The notes beneath the pieces are model-generated. The model did not search any database. It had not been told where the DNA came from and was given only the letters and a program-made list of their open reading frames with translations. Position numbers and translations under genes: made by a program. Positions 1 to 13,200 of a DNA stretch of 64,000 nt are shown here, piece by piece (within the stretch, counting starts at the first letter, position 1; each line of letters starts with the position of its first letter). This DNA comes from Rhopalosiphum padi (lineage: Eukaryota > Arthropoda > Insecta > Hemiptera > Aphididae), in contig NC_083598.1 in assembly GCF_020882245.1 (NCBI RefSeq), positions 68,981,858-69,045,857 on the forward strand, read 5' to 3'.

Positions 1-1231
1 ACCACAGAATATTCATAGAAATTCTGTGATGGAACTCTTAATAATAAACATGAATAGTGATAAAATAGTTCAATATTAAGACTATGACAACATTTATTTT
101 TTATTGACATATAATGCAGAAGTGATTTTCAATACAAGTCTCTAAAATTTAACTAAGTACCTAAATAAAACTCCAATTTGTTGAGGATATTTTATTTTTA
201 AACTGTTCATACTTTAAAGATGAATTATTTTATTTTAATAAAATAGGTAATGGAGATAGTCTCTCACGACAATTGGGCAACAAGAAACATTAAGTCTTGA
301 GATGATACATATAGATTATCATTAATGGTAATATACTACACATTATTTCCAACAAATGCATATTGTATTTGAACATTACAATGATTATATTCTATTTGAA
401 TAGTTTTATTTTTCAATTATTACTCAGACTTGTGTGAAACGATCTAGAGGTTTAAATTAAACTCATTTTATTTGTACAAATAAATAATTTCTAAAAAATA
501 ATTGTAGTAGTGAAAATGAATCACCTCCTTCTCTTAAGATGCACATGCACAGCCAATGTATCTTATTTAATATGTAATAGCTGAATGGAGCCTTTAACAT
601 ACTTTAGGTAGTTCAATAATAGAATTGCGTTAAAAATAAGATAACATTGAGTCTATGAACGGATGGGTTATTTTATTTAACCTATTTTATACTTTATTTT
701 TTTATAAAGTACTTTAACATGTCAAGTCTTTTTACTATAATTTTATTAACCACAAGAATGTCATTAATTATTTATACTTAAAATTATATATTTATTTATA
801 GCTAGCTATACTTAAAAATAAAAATTCAGAGGGGTGGTAAATTGGAATGGATGGCTGGGCCAATCAAATAATTTAAACTGCCAATTTCAGTTTCATTTCG
901 CACCACTATATTACTTATTGTATTTAATATTTAAATGCATACAGACTTTGTTTACTTAATAAAAATTTAAAAAAAAATTAGTATTTTAAATCATTCATTA
1001 TTAAATTATTATATAATTGTACTTTAGAAGACTTAGATAAATTTGTGATAAAAAAATTAAATATAGCTTAATATTTTTAATACTACAATAGGTATATTAC
1101 AAATAATTATTTAACATAATACAATATTAAAAAAAAACTTTTTCACGACCATACTAACATTATTTATTAATTATTAGTATGAATCAAGTAATTATTTGTG
1201 GATTGATTTTTCATGGCTTGAAATTTGTATG
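1..1231. other. 3' flank of COPS9, no gene seen
   Basis: AT-rich sequence downstream of the minus-strand COPS9 stop codon. I see no open frame or motif I can support. Reversed AATAAA strings (tttatt, for example near 1163) could serve as the COPS9 polyadenylation signal, but such strings are common by chance in DNA this AT-rich. Confidence 0.5.
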
Positions 1232-3337
1232 TTAAAAGTCGTCATCATCATTAAGATCATTAAAATCTGAAAAACAAATAGTCTATTAATAAACAAGAAT
1301 AGGTTAGGTAATACTCAAAATAAAAATAAAATGAAATGATGAAATTTTGATGAAAATCAAAATAAAATGCACTAAATCACAAGTTTCCCTAAACTGACAT
1401 TTTTATTTTTACTTAATATATAATTTATTAACATAAATAATACATAAAAAAAGTTAATTTAGACATTTTAACATTCTTTTTTATATTGCAAATTTGATTT
1501 GGTTAAATTCAATCGATTTCAGAATATTTTTTCTTTTTTCAGTCTAAACTTAGTAAAAAAAAATAGGAGTACAAAACTGGTATTTCCTCAAATGTATTAT
1601 TTATATAAGTCAACCCGATACATTGATACCCATCATATCCAATCAATACTATAAGAAAAATATAATCTCACACTCCTGCTGTTTTTGGGTAGTAGAAAAG
1701 CTCCATAAGTTTTTAAAAGTTAATATGTATTATGTAACTAAGGCTTAATTTTTGTATGAAAGATAAATCTATTATATAAATATAAACTACTATTAGGTAA
1801 GAGTATGTCAGCGCACTATTTGTTTTCTCTCTGGCTCACGTGCAACATAGAAAAAAACGCATTTACGCACAATCATTTTTTCTATGATTTTAAGTAATCT
1901 TTGAGTAAAAACACCCATTGGCCATTACAAAAAAAATAGAGAATAATATTTTTGAGTGAAAGATATATCAATTTGTCTAAATATGGTATCAAAACAATTT
2001 AAACATCAATTCAATTTACAACATTATTTTGAAAGTCAAATAACAATAAAATATAAATTCGATATGTCATTCCCTCAAAAATATTATTATCTATCTTTTT
2101 TGTAATGAGTGATTTTACTTTGAGATTACTTAAAAACATAGAAAAAATGATTCTGCGTAAATGCGTTTTGATTATGTTGCACGTGGGCCAGAGAGAGAAA
2201 ACAAATATTAAACAATTTATTAAATAATTTAATATTAAATTAATGTTCTACATTTTCTCTGCTTACCTAAATTAATTTTTTTTTTAACTAACTTTAAAAT
2301 ATTGTATATTGTAGAATGTTAAAGTATATTTTGATATATATTATTATTGGATAAGTCGTAGTGTTTTATTGCCAATTCAATTTTGATATTTTTAAACAGA
2401 AACCACATCTAAACATTATAGATATGATAAACATGGGCTTCTATAGTACTTATTTTGCAATATCCAGATTTTTAAATCATCAAACCGGGACATCATATAA
2501 CCATTTTTTTTTTTTTAGATAAACTTGAAACCATGCCAATTACATTTTAGACTAAGTCATTTACATAACATATAATACGATAATCAATGATTTATTATTA
2601 AATAATACAATATTAAAGGTATTAAGTTATTTTCTCTCAGCTTCCATTAATCGGGACAAACTTCATGATCAACCGGGACACTAGGATAAATGGCAACTCT
2701 AGTTACAAGGATATACATAAAAATATATTATTATAAAGTATTTTTATAAGATTAATAATGGTTATTATTAATTGTTGAAAATTGTGATGAACAGATTGTC
2801 ATAGCATGCATTCTTAATAACAGTAATGAGTGATGTTTTTGTCATTATTTCTAAGAGTATTGCAAAACCCCATACTGTATGCAATTAACTAAACACTATA
2901 ACATGACTAATTTGTTAAATTATATTATGCTAAACACTAAAAAAGCTAAATAAAATATACTCAATTTTTTTATTATGCTTTAAATACCTATATCAGGTAT
3001 ATCCTTAAATAACACAAAATACTTTTTTCCCTCGTGTGAAAACACATGTCTTACCGTTTTAATAATAAACTAATAATTAAATATTAAAATAACTAAAATA
3101 AGAAAAACATTAATTCATATTTTTTGTTTATAAAAAACACATACCATTATAAAAGTCAGCTTGTAGACTTTTTTCATTCATCTCAAATATAACATTGCTT
3201 CCAGTCTAAGAACAATACATTAATCATTAATTTAATGATATATATATATAATGTATTTAAATTACCTCATCATCCAAGTCCATTATGGCACTTGTCCCTT
3301 CAGGGAACATTTCATCGGCAACTATTCCAGGCTTCAT
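1232..3337 (-). CDS. COPS9: COP9 signalosome complex subunit 9 (CSN9/CSNAP/Myeov2-like), 3 exons
   Basis: This is the small accessory subunit of the COP9 signalosome, the complex that removes NEDD8 from cullins; in other animals it stabilises or tunes the holocomplex. The exons on the minus strand are 3266-3337, 3145-3205 and 1232-1266. Each is bounded by GT..AG and the phases join exactly (72+61+35 nt), giving 55 aa. The known vertebrate protein is 57 aa. The protein opens MKPGIVADEMFPEG, matching the conserved MKP..VDEMFPEG start of the family. A middle NEKSLQADFYNDFNDL block and an acidic DDDDF end match the family's ADFFNDFEDLFDDDD tail. The ATG at 3335-3337 fits this family start; the upstream frame is open back to a stop but has no family similarity. 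The last intron is 1.9 kb and contains a foldback element. The gene is divergent from TGS1 with about 380 bp between start codons. It is too short for most gene finders. Confidence 0.9.
1818..2206. mobile_element. Foldback (long inverted repeat) element in COPS9 intron 2
   Basis: The left arm begins atttgttttctctctggctc and the right arm ends with its near-perfect complement (gggccagagagagaaaacaaat). The arms run about 120 nt, through CACGTGCAACATAGA, AAAACGCATTTACGCA and a TTTTTCTATG block that recur inverted near 2110-2190. There is no coding capacity. It is best described as a non-autonomous foldback or MITE-like element. I could not identify a target duplication, so the superfamily is open. 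Confidence 0.75.
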
Positions 3338-3720
3338 GACAATTTTTGCTTGTGTATCGGTACAATAACGATAAATATAAAATTCAATAGCACTTTTTAG
3401 TTGTGCTTGTGACAGTGAATTGAGACTCCAGACAGTTCAGACTTGAGGAGTGAGGACAGTTATAAATATTATAATCGAGATTATAACCACTCAATCATTG
3501 GTCGGATAAAATAAATAATAATATTATCAATAAGGTATGTATTATCACAGAATTTATTCTTGGTTATATAATAAATATTTATCTTTTATATAATCAATGT
3601 TATCAGTTTATCACCACCGGATTAAACCGAAAGTAATGTTTCAATTTAAAAATTTAAAATCTAAAATCCAAATTACAAGGTTTAATTAACATACCTATTT
3701 TGAATTATTTTGTCTTAATT
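3338..3720. promoter_or_regulatory. Divergent promoter interval between COPS9 and TGS1
   Basis: The two start codons face away from each other across 383 bp, so both 5'UTRs and core promoters should lie here. I see no clear TATA box placed for either gene. The part near 3410-3440 is less AT-rich and is likely COPS9 5'UTR. Shared control of the two genes is an inference from spacing only. Confidence 0.5.
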
Positions 3721-6168
3721 ATGGGTAGTGATGGAATTCTTAAAAATAAACACAAACGGAGAAGAGAATTGAAAAAATATAAGCGTAAAGAATTGGATCC
3801 AAAAATTTTAAAAACATTACCCGACGAAATACAGAAAGACACTTCATTGTTGAAATATTGGCATTCTAGGTATAGGCTGTTTAAAAAATTTGACCAAGGA
3901 ATTAAATTAGACAAGGGTAAGCAAAAAATTACAATTCATTATTATACTATTTTTATTTTTGTCACAATGTTGTGAATTTGTTATATTGAGCAAAGAATAG
4001 TTACAAGAAAATATAACCGTGAATTGTGATAGTAAAATAGGGTTAAAGTTTTAAGTGTATAGAAAATAAGAAAATAAAAATTACTTTAGTGTTTAAATAA
4101 TTTTCTATATTATTTATAGCTAATGATACAACAGTCGTAGTTAAAATAAAAATTAAATTTTACTTACCCATGATATAATTATATAAAATAGTAATTTCTA
4201 AAGTATTATTTACTATAGTATTATATTATTATACCGTATAGTATTTTTACTCTATATGTTATACTAAATTTTGTTTTAATTGTATGTTAAGCTATACACA
4301 AAACTATATTATTATTTTTTAGAAAGTTGGTATTCAGTAACACCGGAAGTAATAAGTCGCATGATTGCTAAACGATGTACATGTGATTTGATAATTGATG
4401 GATTTTGTGGTGCTGGTAGCAATACTATTCAATTTGCATTAACTAGTAAAAAAGGTAGGTAGATTTAATCTTATTTTTAAAATGAATTCATCCATTTATA
4501 GTTTATCATTTTGAAATTTAAAGCTCATATGAGAATTCAATTAAAATAATTGAAATTGTTCAGTTATTGCAATAGATATTGATCCGAAGAAAATAGAACT
4601 TGCACGAAATAATGCTGAGGTTTATGGTGTATCAGATCGCATAGAATTTATTATTGGAGATTATTATGCTTTGGTTCCTACTTTAAAAGCGGATGTTGTA
4701 TTTTTATCACCACCATGGGGTGGCCCCTCATATTCCAAAAAAAAAAACTTTTAGTATTGATGATATAATGCCAAGTTACGGAGGTGGTAAATACCTTTAT
4801 GAATTAACTCGTCAGATAACTAAAAATATTGCATTTTTTCTCCCAAGGAATATTGAAGACAAGCAAGTATGTTTAATTTTATCTATAAATTATTATATTT
4901 AATTTATGATTTAAGTTTTTACTAATATTCAAACCTCAACACAAATACATTATTACATTATTATCCTAAAAATAATAAAATAACTGGTAGTTAAATTATA
5001 ACTAATAGCTATATTTATTTTAGTTAATTTTATAATCAACCAAAAACTAGAATGGTATTTTATAAAATTTAAAATAATAAGTTTACCAATTATTTGATAA
5101 TTTAAGAAATTATTTTGAATTCCTCTAATTTGATATAAAAAATTTTCACTTATGTATATGAATATGATATTATATAATTACTAAACCTTAAAAAAAATAG
5201 AAAATATCCATACAAAATAGTTGAGTTGTACAATACATAGGTAATACAAGTATATTGTTTGTATAAAATATGTATAAAAAAAATAAAATAAATAAGCACA
5301 TTTTTTCCAAAATTGTTAAAATATGCATTTTAGATTTTATTAAGTGGAAATGATTTCTGGTTTGCTAAAAATGTTGACAATATAGGAAAATAAGCAACTC
5401 TTATTATCACAAAATCCTAATAATATTTAAAAAAAAACAACCAAATAGCGTTCAAACAGGGGCTGGTACCTTTTGTTTTATTGGTTCTGGTACTAAATTA
5501 TTTTATTAAAAAGTTCTATTTTAAGTTCTTGAAAAATTTAAGTCAAGGGTAGGTTAGGGCTTTAGTTTCATGGAGGTAAAAACAAAATTAACAAATAATC
5601 ATTGTAAAGTACAATATTTTTCATTTTAAAGTATGGGTTTTGATTTTGGTTCTGGTTATTTGAAAATATTTAAATTAAATTCTGGGTTGCTAACAAGTTA
5701 AGGGTTTTACCATTCTAGAAAAACTTCTTTTTGGCTTGGTTTTAGTTCCTGATTCAAATATGTGAATATTATAATCAGTTCAAGTGATAACTTTTAAAAA
5801 TTTAATAATAATTTATTTATTAAATTGAGAAATTAGTTTAATTATTCATTAATATGTATTGATACATTTTTTGTTTGTTTATTTATTAAAGTAGATACAC
5901 TTTATATAAGAGCAATTTTTTTTGTTTCAATTTATATATCTGATAATGCTTGCATTATGTAATAATTATAATATATGTATATTATATTATGTGATTATTT
6001 GTATTACTTAACGAGTGTATTAATTAAAACTATTTTGTTATTTAGTGTGTTTCTTTAGCTGGCCAAGGCAATTTGGCCGAAATAGAAAGTAATTATTTGA
6101 ACAATATACTGAACTCAAAAACATTGTACTACGGAGATTTAATTAAAACTGATAATATTAGTATTTAA
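3721..6168 (+). CDS. TGS1: Trimethylguanosine synthase (TGS1-like), 4 exons, frame broken in an A11 run
   Basis: This is an S-adenosylmethionine-dependent RNA methyltransferase that converts the m7G cap of snRNAs and snoRNAs to m2,2,7G. The exons are 3721-3916, 4323-4454, 4564-4866 and 6046-6168, all GT..AG with matching phase. The start is ATG at 3721; the frame upstream offers only a TTG. Features in order: a basic N-terminus (residues 10-30), KYWHSRYRLFKKFDQGIKLD (about 46-65), SWYSVTPE, the SAM-binding DGFCGAGSN (91-99), AIDIDP (112-117), ARNNAEVYG, and the catalytic SPPWGGPSY (158-166). After these come a FLPRN block and SLAGQGNLAEIE near the C-terminus. These match the TGS1 catalytic core. 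At 4737-4747 there are eleven A; read literally this gives TAG at codon 173, while one fewer A keeps the frame through all later conserved blocks (250 aa total). So this is either an assembly error, an allele or a recent lesion. The long N-terminal region of vertebrate TGS1 is absent. An AATAAA overlaps the 3' end at about 6171. Confidence 0.88.
4867..6045 (+). other. TGS1 intron 3, mostly unique AT-rich sequence with a degenerate repeat
   Basis: This 1.2-kb intron has no gene in it. Around 5460-5500 and 5630-5770 it repeats strings such as ggttctggt, which looks like a decayed dispersed repeat, but I cannot name it. Confidence 0.35.
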
Positions 6169-7200
6169 AATAAATAAGTAATAACACAATATTCAATTCA
6201 TGAATAATTTAAGATTTTGTACCAATATTTGTATTGATAATTTTTTCATATTTATTCAAACAATATAAGAATAATGGTTACAAATTACAATACAATATAG
6301 ATTAAATATAATTAACAATTTATACTGTTATAAAATAACTTTTATAATGATATGTATGTGTTGCGTAAGTATATGTGATACTCTTAAATTTTAATTGTAT
6401 AATATTCATTCCTTTAAGCATATTTTGATTAACAATACAAATAGCGTCGCAAAATAAAAATAAATGGTTGTTTTGTGCTTTAGTTTGATATCATTTGTTG
6501 CATTTTGATTTCTCAATTGAAATATTTGTACATAAACATAGTATAATATAATATCATTAGCTTACAGAGTAATATATATTTGTATAAATTTGACATTCTA
6601 TAAATAGGTAGGCATTTTTAGTTTCATATTGTAAAAATCATTGATGGAGAGGATTAAGTACTTAGTAAATATAGTTGATATAAGTTAGGTAATGATTTTT
6701 ACATTTTAATCGTTCATGCAATAATTATATTATAACAGTAACACTTAAAATACTACAACTAAAATTGTATAGGTACATTTATATGATGTTGATATAATTG
6801 CTCTTATTGAAAATTAAGAAAGCAGATTTTTATCATCATAATAATTTTCGTATAACTATAGTTTAAACATAATAATAAACTTAACAACTGACAACATTGG
6901 TTGTCAAACTTATAACTTTATAAGCAACTGTCAACTAATGAGTATTGAATACAATTCACTTATTTATTATAAGATGAGCTCAATTAGTTATGGTAGTGAG
7001 CATCACTTAATTAGAATAAGTACATAATATTCATTATAATAAACCACGAGCATCTATATGTCACCCTAAATTAATTGTTTAAGACAATTTATTTGATTAC
7101 TTACTACTTAGGTCTTAGACAAAAAATTCACAATTTGATATGTAGGTCATGTTTGCACCAAACAATATTATAAAACAATTTTTTTTTTTTTGGTAACATT
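6169..7200. other. Convergent interval between TGS1 and acetyl-CoA synthetase, no gene seen
   Basis: AT-rich sequence holding the 3' ends of both convergent genes. I see no conserved coding segment, RNA gene or defined transposon end. Confidence 0.5.
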
Positions 7201-10200
7201 TTATGCTTTCTCTGGCCTATTATTGAATAGTTCTTCAACTATATGTTCATCAGCTACTGTTGATATGTCCCCTACTTCTCTGTCATTGACTGCAACTTTT
7301 CGTAAAACTCTTCTCATTATTTTTCCAGACCGAGTTTTTGGAAGACCTGGTGCATGTTGAATAATATCCGGCATAGCAAAAGGCCCAATTGATTCCCTCA
7401 CTAAAGCATAATTATTATATTTGCTTAGCTAATAAAACTAATGAATACTAACTAATCGGTTTTAATTCATTAAAGCCTGTATTCTAAATTTACCTTTTTT
7501 AACTAACTCGGATGAAAGTTTTGGTGTAAAAGCCACACCATGGTTAGGAGTAACAAAACAATAAAGACACTCTCCTTTGACAGGATGTGGTCTGGATACA
7601 ACTGCAGCTTCGGAAACATCCGGATGTTCAGTGAGTACAGATTCCACTTCAGCAGTGCTCATCAAGTGCCCAGATACATTTAACATATCGTCTACTCTAC
7701 CAGTCACCCATAAATATCCATCTTCGTCCCTTCTAGCACCTATTATGAAATGTCAATTAGGTATTATCTTATAAGTTATAAGCTTTGAGGTTTAAACATT
7801 AATTTGAATTTACCATCTCCTGTGCAATAGTATCCTGGAAATTTGCTGAAGTAAACTGATTGGTACCGTTCATGATTTCCATATAATGTGCGCATCATAC
7901 CAGGCCAAGGCTTATTAAACACTAAGTATCCTTCGCCAACTCCTTCAATTTCTTTACCACTTTCATTCAATAGGATTGGTTTAACACCAAAGAATGGAAA
8001 TGACTATAAATACCAATTAGTTACTTGGTATTTGTTTGAGATGATCTGGTTATATTAAAATACTTACTGCTGATCCTGGTTTCATTGGTGTACAACCTGG
8101 GAGAGGAGTTATAACATGCCCTCCAGTTTCAGTTTGCCAAAAAGTGTCCGCTATGGAACACCTTTCTTTACCAATATTTTGGTAATACCACAACCAAGCT
8201 TCTGGGTTTATTGGCTCACCTACTGAACCTAATACTTTTAATGAATCGAGATTATGTCTAAAACAAAATCAAATTAATATTAAAAGCAATAAAGTTATTA
8301 AATAAAGTTTGTACTTCTTCACTGGTTCTTCTCCAAACTTCATTAATGCACGAATCGCTGTCGGTGCAGTGTAAAACTGTGTAACTTTATATTTTTCGAT
8401 AACTGACCAATATCTTCCATTATCTGGATAAAATGGTGTTCCTTCAAACTAAAGTTAAGAAAACATTAACAAGTTATTCATTTGTATTTTATTTGTTTTA
8501 CGTTTTCAAATCAATTTTCAATTTCCTAAGTCTTGATTTTAGAAAATTATTTTTTTTTTTAAATATTTAAACTATTGATGTTTATAATTGAAAAAACTTA
8601 CTATAACTGAAGTTGCCCCATTTGCTAAAGGTCCATAAACAACATAAGAGTGCCCTGTGATCCAACCTATATCTGCAGTGCACCAATAAATATCCCCTGG
8701 ATGGTAATCAAAAACATACTTGAACGTAGTAGCAGCGTATAATAAGTAACCACCAGTTGTATGAAGCACTCCTTTTGGTTTTCCCGTTGAACCACTAATA
8801 ATAATAATATAGTAGTATGTTTAAAATTTGAAAAATAATAAAATTATCACTACATCATTTAAATGTATTTATTTATTTGTCTACGTGTTCGCTGTTCTGT
8901 TTAATTCGGATTTCGCTCACAAAATAACTAGGTCTATAATTTATTAGTCTAATATAAATAAGTAATATCTACCTAATATTAAAATAATTCAAAGCTATTG
9001 AATTTAGAAAATATAATCATCAGCAGTTCTTTAATATTATTCTATTCATTAATAAAAACATAAGCACACTTTTACTCAAAATCATTTTCAAAAAATTTGA
9101 AATTAAGTACTTATGTCTTATATATGTACCAATGTACTTAGTACCTACTAACCTCGTATATAACATAAATAGTGGATCTTCTGCAGACACCCAAACTGGA
9201 TAACAAGAGGGTTCTACATCATCCATTTCATCATGCCACCAATAATCTCGTCCATCAGTCCAAGGTACCTGAAACACAAGATTCATATTACAATAGATCC
9301 CTGCTATATGGAATATGAATCCTATCTAACCCGACAGAAATTCTAAATTAGTTCAACCCGAACAAATCCGATACGAGAATCTGAAAATTAATCCTACTCG
9401 ACTAACAAACAATATATAAATACCTAATTCCGACCAAATCCTAATCGAAAATTAACTAGGTACCGAACATTTCGTGACTAACCCGATCCAAAATAATTTT
9501 ACAATAATTTAATATCTAATCCTAATTATTTTATTGGTAGCCCGATTTTAATCTGATCAGAATAATATTTTTTTATTTAAACTTGACAACTCGAACAATG
9601 TTAAAATGTATGGTTCGAACCGTCAAAACCTGACTTTGGGTAGAGTGGGCCAAGTCTGTGCGGGCTCTAGAAAGTATAGGTACCTACACATGAAACAGGA
9701 TTCAAACAAATGTTATTATTTAATAACATGATAAATAAATATGAAATACATTATTGACTTATTGTTTTGCTTAAAACAATAATAGGGAGAAATTAACTCA
9801 TACAATACTTCTAAATTGCGCTTATGCGATTAAGAACGTCAGATTATTATTTAATAAAATAATTAGTATTGCGTATAAGTACATCAGAGTGTAGATCTAT
9901 TATGTCGGAGTTCGATCCATTTGTACCATTTGTTGTGTTCATGGATCTGTGAAGTCGTGGTAAGTGACGTACTACAATACACGTTGAAACTTCATGGCCA
10001 AAATTTTTGGCTTTGTCCATTGCTAGAATGTGAAAATAAATATTTATTTATAATTTGATTTAATACGCGTATCTTAATTTATTACCAATATCGCAAAGGC
10101 TTTTGATGTTTAACAATTTGTCTCCTCTGTATACGCTATCAGCAGTAACAAGAACCTTGCACTTACAATCGGCCATACGTTCTGCTAGCGAATCAGATGA

Positions 10201-13200
10201 AAATCCTGCGAACTAATACCCAAAAATATAAGATTAGGTATGAGCTATTCAACTTTATAAAGTAATTATTAGTTACTATAGTTTATAGACTATAAGAACT
10301 ACGTAATTAAATTATTAACACAAACTAATATGAAAATAAAACTAGTATTATAAATTATAATTATTTAAGAATTATATTGAGTAATGTTTTAAAAAAAAAA
10401 AATTAATCAGTAAAAATCTTTGAATTATTTAAATACCTAAGTACCTAATAAGTTTTTTAAATTTAATTTTTAAAACAATATAGATTTGAATGTAAATATT
10501 AATATTAGATAGATACAGACTACTTATGTATACAATCAGTAATTAATAATGATTAATTTAGATTTGTAGACCGAATATTGTATTATTGTGTACTTGTGTA
10601 CGTGAAAATTTACATAATACAATACAATTGCAATTATCAATAGAATATATTCGAGTTTTTTTTTTTAAACTGATTAGCTTATATTGTAGTAATTTACACT
10701 AATGGTTTGATATTCGTGCTCATGGGTGAAATTAACACGTCAGGATCCTTCTATTACTATTTAGTATTTAGATATTAGATACAACTGATATAAGATAGGT
10801 ACTTTAAATAATTACCTATGTCCTAATATAGGTTTTTAACAGCTTATTTCTGACTAACTATGTAGGCACCAGCTAGGCACATCCAACTAAATATAATCAT
10901 ATGAAATATCAAAATATCCATTGAATATGGACTATCCACGTCGTTATTTTGGTTTGAATGTTTTGAAATAGAATCCAACTATATTTAGCAATATATGAAG
11001 GTGAATAATGAGTGACTTACTGATAATTAATCAACTATCGAATTAATTCATTGCAGCTCAGTGGCGTAGACAGGAATTTTAATTGGCTAAAGAACAACTG
11101 GCTAATTTTTGTAAAAAAAACTATAGTGTTGGTTTTTGATATTACTGATATTAATTATTTAAATATAAAATTGAGTTCATCACACTTGAGTATTTGACAC
11201 TTCACAAATTACCTAAGATTATCATTTTTTCTATTATCGGTGTACTGTATGAAGTATTTATTAATATAAAAGATGGTCATGGGGGATCGAGATCCATCTC
11301 CCATATTCTCCCGTGCCTACGTTGCTGGTTGGTATATTTGGTATACAAATTACACAATGTATAGGTTATAACTTATAAGCAAGTACCTACAGAGTCAGTC
11401 AGAGTGATACATCTAGATACCTACTTGACCGGTACTTAGATGTTAGATATATAATACAATATTATGTCTAATATCTATTATAGACTAATAGACTATAGTA
11501 TATACGGCTGTATATCTACTACCTAGGTACCTATTATATTTGAATTAAGGATAGGATCTAACATTTCGGTGGAGTACGACTGTACGCACTGCCGGAATAA
11601 TAAAGAACATAATTTTGATTATTCAAAGGCGTGAGATTGTGCATGACAAAATTGGGTGCGACTAATTACCGACTAAATGCGACTAAATTGGGTAATCAAC
11701 TTCAAATCATAATATTATTTTTAATATTTAAATATAGATACAAATACATCATTAAAAACATTTAAACATTAAAAAATCTTCTTTTGTAATTCCTTTAATT
11801 GTGTAATGGCATCTTCTAAAGATGTAGGGTAAGGAGAGAAGTGTCATTATAGTAATAGAAGTTTAGTTAATTTTATTGGCCACTAGATATACTTGTAGAA
11901 CTTGCCTTTCGATTTTTGAATTGAATCCACTGCAGGGTGGTTATGCTCATTAAAGATGTACACTGTTTTTTACAGAACGTATCCATCAGCCCGCTGTCTA
12001 AACTCTAAAGTATCGACATTTGTGCCCATTCACAACTAACAAATCACTTCCTCTTTTCGAAGTTATATGGCGAATTTCATTTTCCATTTAAAAAATAAAT
12101 ATAAAATGCTATATAACACTGCGAAAAAAATACGTAGGCTGACATCGTTTAAACATAGTTTAGGTATATTTGTACATGTATCACGTATGGGAATTTAAAA
12201 TAAATATATTGTAGGTAGTATGAAGTATTCTGATCCATTATAAATATATGATCTAAAATATAACCAATTACTTAATACTTTCTTAGTGATGGGAAGATTG
12301 TCTGTATCGGTAATAATAATTAATAAGTAATAAATTATCTACTATAATAATGTGCAAATTTACCGTAAATCTATATATTTGGCAACGTTGTTTAGAAGTA
12401 AAAATAATATAGCGCGCGCAGTCGTACGCCTAAAAAGGTACCGCTGATAAGGACATCGGTGCAATTGCATTGCATGTTTTTGTGTTCAGTTATATTTTAA
12501 TTTACCAATCTAAAAATTACCTAAACAATATGATAGTATATCTATAAAGATAAATTATAAGTCTGTTTACATCATTACATGTATACAATGTATTATCCTA
12601 TTTTGTATACTTATACCTTAGTCGGCCAGTCATAGCCTATAAAATGCGTTTAAAACTTACAACAATTGAGTGAACTGCTCCGATTCTTGCACACGATAAC
12701 ATAGCAATCACGATCTCAAAAACCATTGGCATATAAATTGCGACACGATCACCTTTAACTACACCTTTGGATTTCAATACGTTTGAAAACCGGCATACTT
12801 CTTCTAAAAGCTTTTTGTATGTGATTTTACTATAGTCTTCCGGATCATTGCCTTCCCTAAATAATTAAAACAAATTTTATGATTTAATGATATTAAAATA
12901 TTATTACTGATTAATTTACATATAATATTTATCTAAAATAATAAGATAAGTAACGATTTTTATTATATATTTTAAATATCAACCAATCAATCCATGAAAA
13001 TATGAAAAGTATTATATAATAATTAATAGCAATACACCTAAATAGAATATAGAGACGTGATTATATATTATATATTTATGTTTCTAGTGTAGATATTAAA
13101 TATTTATTTTTATGTTGGAAATTAAATTAAGTTTTTGAAATTGTATTAAAATGTACAGCACATATTAAATTGTATTGTAAAGTTTATGAAGTTAAAAAGT

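Noticed and set aside
4693..4902. Separate plus-strand open frame
   Set aside because: It is the downstream half of TGS1 exon 3 read in the frame made necessary by the A11 run, not another gene.
9606..9640. ggttcgaacc as a tRNA B box
   Set aside because: No matching A box, acceptor stem or cloverleaf around it; it lies in a degenerate repeat.
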